DNA of 7,896 nucleotides from Gemmatimonadaceae bacterium (lineage in GTDB: Bacteria > Gemmatimonadota > Gemmatimonadetes > Gemmatimonadales > Gemmatimonadaceae): positions 1-7,896 of the forward strand of contig JANYKY010000460.1 in assembly GCA_025357975.1 (NCBI GenBank). Direction: 5' to 3'. Of this stretch, positions 6,241-7,896 are shown piece after piece. The notes under the pieces were generated by a model. The model was not told the origin of the DNA and did no database searches. It saw only the letters and a program-made list of their open reading frames with translations. Each line of letters opens with the position of its first letter. Positions within the stretch are counted from its first letter, which is position 1. The position numbers were made by a program, and so were the translations under genes.

Positions 6241-6636
6241 ATGACCGATCCAACGCTTCCGGCTGTCCTCGTCGTCGACGATAACGAAGACAATGCCCAC
6301 ATCATAAGAGATTATCTCGAGTCGAAAGGCTATCCCATTTCGGTCGCTTATAATGGCGACGAGGCGATGACGCTCTTCGAGTCCCTCAACCCGTCGCTTG
6401 TTCTTCTCGACGTCATGATGCCGGGCCGCGATGGCTGGCAGGTGTGTCGCGAGATGAAAGCCGAGGCGGCGGGGCGGCCTCTTCGGGTCGTCATGGTGAC
6501 CGCGCTTCAGGACTGGACCGATAAGCGCCAGGCACTCGAGACAGGGGCTGACGATTTTGTCGAGAAGCCCTTCGAGCTCGCTAGGCTTGGCGAAGTTGTG
6601 GCGCGAAATGTAGCGAAGCTGCCGAAGGCCACCTGA
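6241..6636 (+). CDS. Single-domain response regulator (CheY-like receiver)
   Basis: This 131-aa protein is a receiver domain and nothing else. It has the acidic pair Asp13-Asp14 (LVVDDNEDN), phospho-acceptor Asp57 in LVLLDVMMPGRDGW, switch Thr87 in VVMVTAL, and Lys109 in the VEKPF motif, so all residues needed for phosphorylation are present. It carries no DNA-binding or enzymatic output domain, so it must act through protein contact. The partner is probably the GGDEF-EAL-like product encoded 2 bases downstream, with which it forms an operon. No histidine kinase lies in the window, so the phosphodonor is unknown. It starts at ATG 6241, the only possible start in the frame after TAA at 6235. 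Confidence 0.93.
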   Translation: MTDPTLPAVLVVDDNEDNAHIIRDYLESKGYPISVAYNGDEAMTLFESLNPSLVLLDVMMPGRDGWQVCREMKAEAAGRPLRVVMVTALQDWTDKRQALETGADDFVEKPFELARLGEVVARNVAKLPKAT

Positions 6637-6638
6637 GC

Positions 6639-7706
6639 TTGCCGAACTACCGAAGATTGTTTCGTGGTGGACAGGCAAAAGTACCGACCGTCCCATCAGC
6701 AATCGATTCGCTGAGGCAGGCGATCATCGATCGAAAAGAGCTTCTCGTTCTCTACTTCAACTTCGATCGATACACCAAGATCGAAGAGATTTACGGCTGG
6801 GAAAAACTCGACCAGGTCCTGGAGACGACTGCTGGATCGATCCGCGACTTCCTGCACGACGGCCCGCTGATCAACGCCGAGCTCGTCGTGAACTTCAACA
6901 ACGATGACGATTTCGTCGTGATGTACGTCCCTGCCATCGGCATTGAAGTGCCGGGAAGGGAAGCGATCACTGAAATGACGGCGCGGCTTCACCAGTTCAT
7001 TTCCGCACGAATCGAGGAGGAGCACGGCGACGACATCTCGTCATTGTTCGATACCTTCGTCGGAAGCTCTCACGTTCACTACGATCCGAAGATTCGTCTG
7101 GAGCGCCAGCTATACAGAGCCATTCGAGATGCTGCGAGTTCCTCAAACAGCGTAGAGCAGCGAGAATTCGCTCTCAAGGCCGCCGACCTTCGCGAAACAC
7201 TGCGCATCGGCGGCCTCTACATAGAATACCATCCGATTGTTGTAGCCGAGTCGCAGAAAATTTTCGGTTATGAGGCGCTGGCACGCGGAACGATGAAGAG
7301 CATGCGCCGTCCGGAAGTAATGTTCGAAGTCGCGGGACAGACGGACATGATCTGGGAGTTGAGCAGACTGTGCCGCAACAAGGCGATCGCCGGAATGCCT
7401 GAAACGCTCAAGAAAGACGAGCTTCTTTTTCTAAACATCGATCCGCACGATTTCACCGATCCGATGTTCACGGAGCATGATCTCGACGTCGCGGATCCGA
7501 GCCGGGTGGTGCTGGAGATTACGGAGCGAACCGCAATTCGGGACTATCCAAAATTTCGCGGACGGCTGAAGGATTTCCGTGATCGCGGGTATCGCTTCGC
7601 TGTGGATGATGCCGGCAGTGGCTATGCGGGATTGGGATCAATTGCCAATCTCGAGCCGAATTTTATCAAGCTCGACACCCAAATTCCTAACTCCCCACTA
7701 AATTGA
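6639..7706 (+). CDS. Degenerate GGDEF-EAL domain protein, EAL domain truncated at the C-terminus
   Basis: This 355-aa frame starts at TTG 6639, two bases after the response-regulator stop, with GAAGG at 6624-6628 as a weak ribosome site; no ATG or GTG is available nearby. Residues about 33-150 follow the GGDEF fold (LLVLYFNFDRYTKIEEIYGWEKLDQVL), but the active-site loop reads NDDDF (88-92) in place of GGDEF and the first metal Asp is Asn41, so cyclase activity is not expected. Residues about 186-346 are an EAL phosphodiesterase domain: YEALARG (Glu212), NID (Asn266), LEITER (Glu293), VDDAGSGYAGL (Asp323-Asp324) and FIKLD (Lys344). The domain then stops after about 160 of about 240 residues. 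The usual following helices, the AEGVE-type glutamate and the QGY-type end are missing, and the last nine residues (TQIPNSPLN) match nothing in the family. Complete homologues would degrade or bind cyclic di-GMP; this version is probably inactive or a broken gene end. Confidence 0.8.
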   Translation: MPNYRRLFRGGQAKVPTVPSAIDSLRQAIIDRKELLVLYFNFDRYTKIEEIYGWEKLDQVLETTAGSIRDFLHDGPLINAELVVNFNNDDDFVVMYVPAIGIEVPGREAITEMTARLHQFISARIEEEHGDDISSLFDTFVGSSHVHYDPKIRLERQLYRAIRDAASSSNSVEQREFALKAADLRETLRIGGLYIEYHPIVVAESQKIFGYEALARGTMKSMRRPEVMFEVAGQTDMIWELSRLCRNKAIAGMPETLKKDELLFLNIDPHDFTDPMFTEHDLDVADPSRVVLEITERTAIRDYPKFRGRLKDFRDRGYRFAVDDAGSGYAGLGSIANLEPNFIKLDTQIPNSPLN

Positions 7707-7896
7707 TTAAAAGTGCGCTATATGTACTGGAGGGCCGTTAATTCAATATTTCAGTAAGTTTCGGACAGTGACCGTCGCCCCCGAAATTTGAAGCGGGCAA
7801 TAACATGCGCTCTAACGCCGTAGAACCATAGTCTGCCCGATTTGTTCATGTTTTAATAGGCCATGGGGCACGCATTTTGAAATCCCGTGACTATTT
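7707..7896. other. AT-richer DNA without recognisable genes, beyond the truncated EAL frame
   Basis: No open frame longer than about 35 codons with convincing features exists on either strand, and there is no tRNA, transposase fragment or terminator. From 7681 to the end I count 95 G+C in 216 bases (44%), against about 50-62% in individual 60-base lines that I counted within the genes. The only local structure seen is TTTCGG (7759-7764) facing CCGAAA (7781-7786) across 16 bases. The composition break coincides with the loss of EAL similarity near 7680, so this may be the edge of an inserted element, a rearrangement, or an assembly junction. Confidence 0.55.

Noticed and set aside
7730..7820. 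Integron attC-like or insertion-sequence end (GTTAATT near 7737, TCTAACG near 7811, TTTCGG/CCGAAA hairpin)
   Set aside because: The core sites do not fit the RYYYAAC/GTTRRRY rules in the right order, the hairpin has only 6-bp arms with a 16-base loop, and no known insertion-sequence end was recognised.
1..7896. CRISPR array, tRNA or rRNA gene, phage or toxin-antitoxin module
   Set aside because: No regularly spaced repeats, cloverleaf sequences, rRNA-like stretches, or paired small overlapping genes were seen on either strand.

Overview
The window most resembles a chromosomal segment of a GC-rich member of the FCB superphylum, and Gemmatimonadota is my best guess. Four things point there: an ATP synthase epsilon subunit reduced to its N-terminal domain, a SusC/RagA-SusD/RagB outer-membrane uptake pair in a clearly GC-rich genome, a small secreted 'carboxypeptidase-regulatory plus TonB-plug' protein with paired cysteines of a kind I associate with that phylum, and frequent GTG/TTG starts. 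The phylum assignment is inference; no rRNA gene is present.

Layout from left to right. Positions 1-379 hold the last codons of atpD, a complete but short atpC, and a strong intrinsic terminator. Positions 380-533 are a regulatory stretch with weak promoter-like hexamers and a perfect CGTGAC-GG-GTCACG dyad. Positions 534-5274 hold a two-gene operon encoding a SusC-like TonB-dependent transporter (1053 aa) and its SusD-like surface lipoprotein (521 aa), closed by a second strong terminator. Positions 5357-6088, on the opposite strand and convergent with the operon, encode a 243-aa exported protein made of a carboxypeptidase-regulatory-like domain plus a TonB-receptor plug-like domain with no beta-barrel. 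Positions 6089-6240 are a divergent intergenic region with a repeated AGCATC motif. Positions 6241-7706 hold a signalling pair: a stand-alone receiver-domain response regulator, then a degenerate GGDEF-EAL protein. That protein's reading frame leaves the EAL fold abruptly near position 7680. Positions 7707-7896 (composition change from about 7680) are AT-richer DNA with no recognisable gene.

How the genes work together. AtpD/AtpC belong to the F1 motor. The SusC/SusD pair should form a lid-and-barrel importer for an unknown oligomeric nutrient; no hydrolase, anti-sigma or sensor gene accompanies it, so its substrate cannot be read from context. The convergent plug-only protein shares the two N-terminal domains of the SusC protein but cannot transport. 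The receiver and GGDEF-EAL genes are two bases apart and probably act in one c-di-GMP-related or phospho-signalling path. The points most worth a second look are the truncated EAL gene with its compositional break, the plug-only protein with its motif-rich promoter, the dyad upstream of the SusC gene, and the odd start region of the response regulator. I found no CRISPR array, tRNA, rRNA, transposase gene or phage gene, and no clear evidence of a new multi-gene system.
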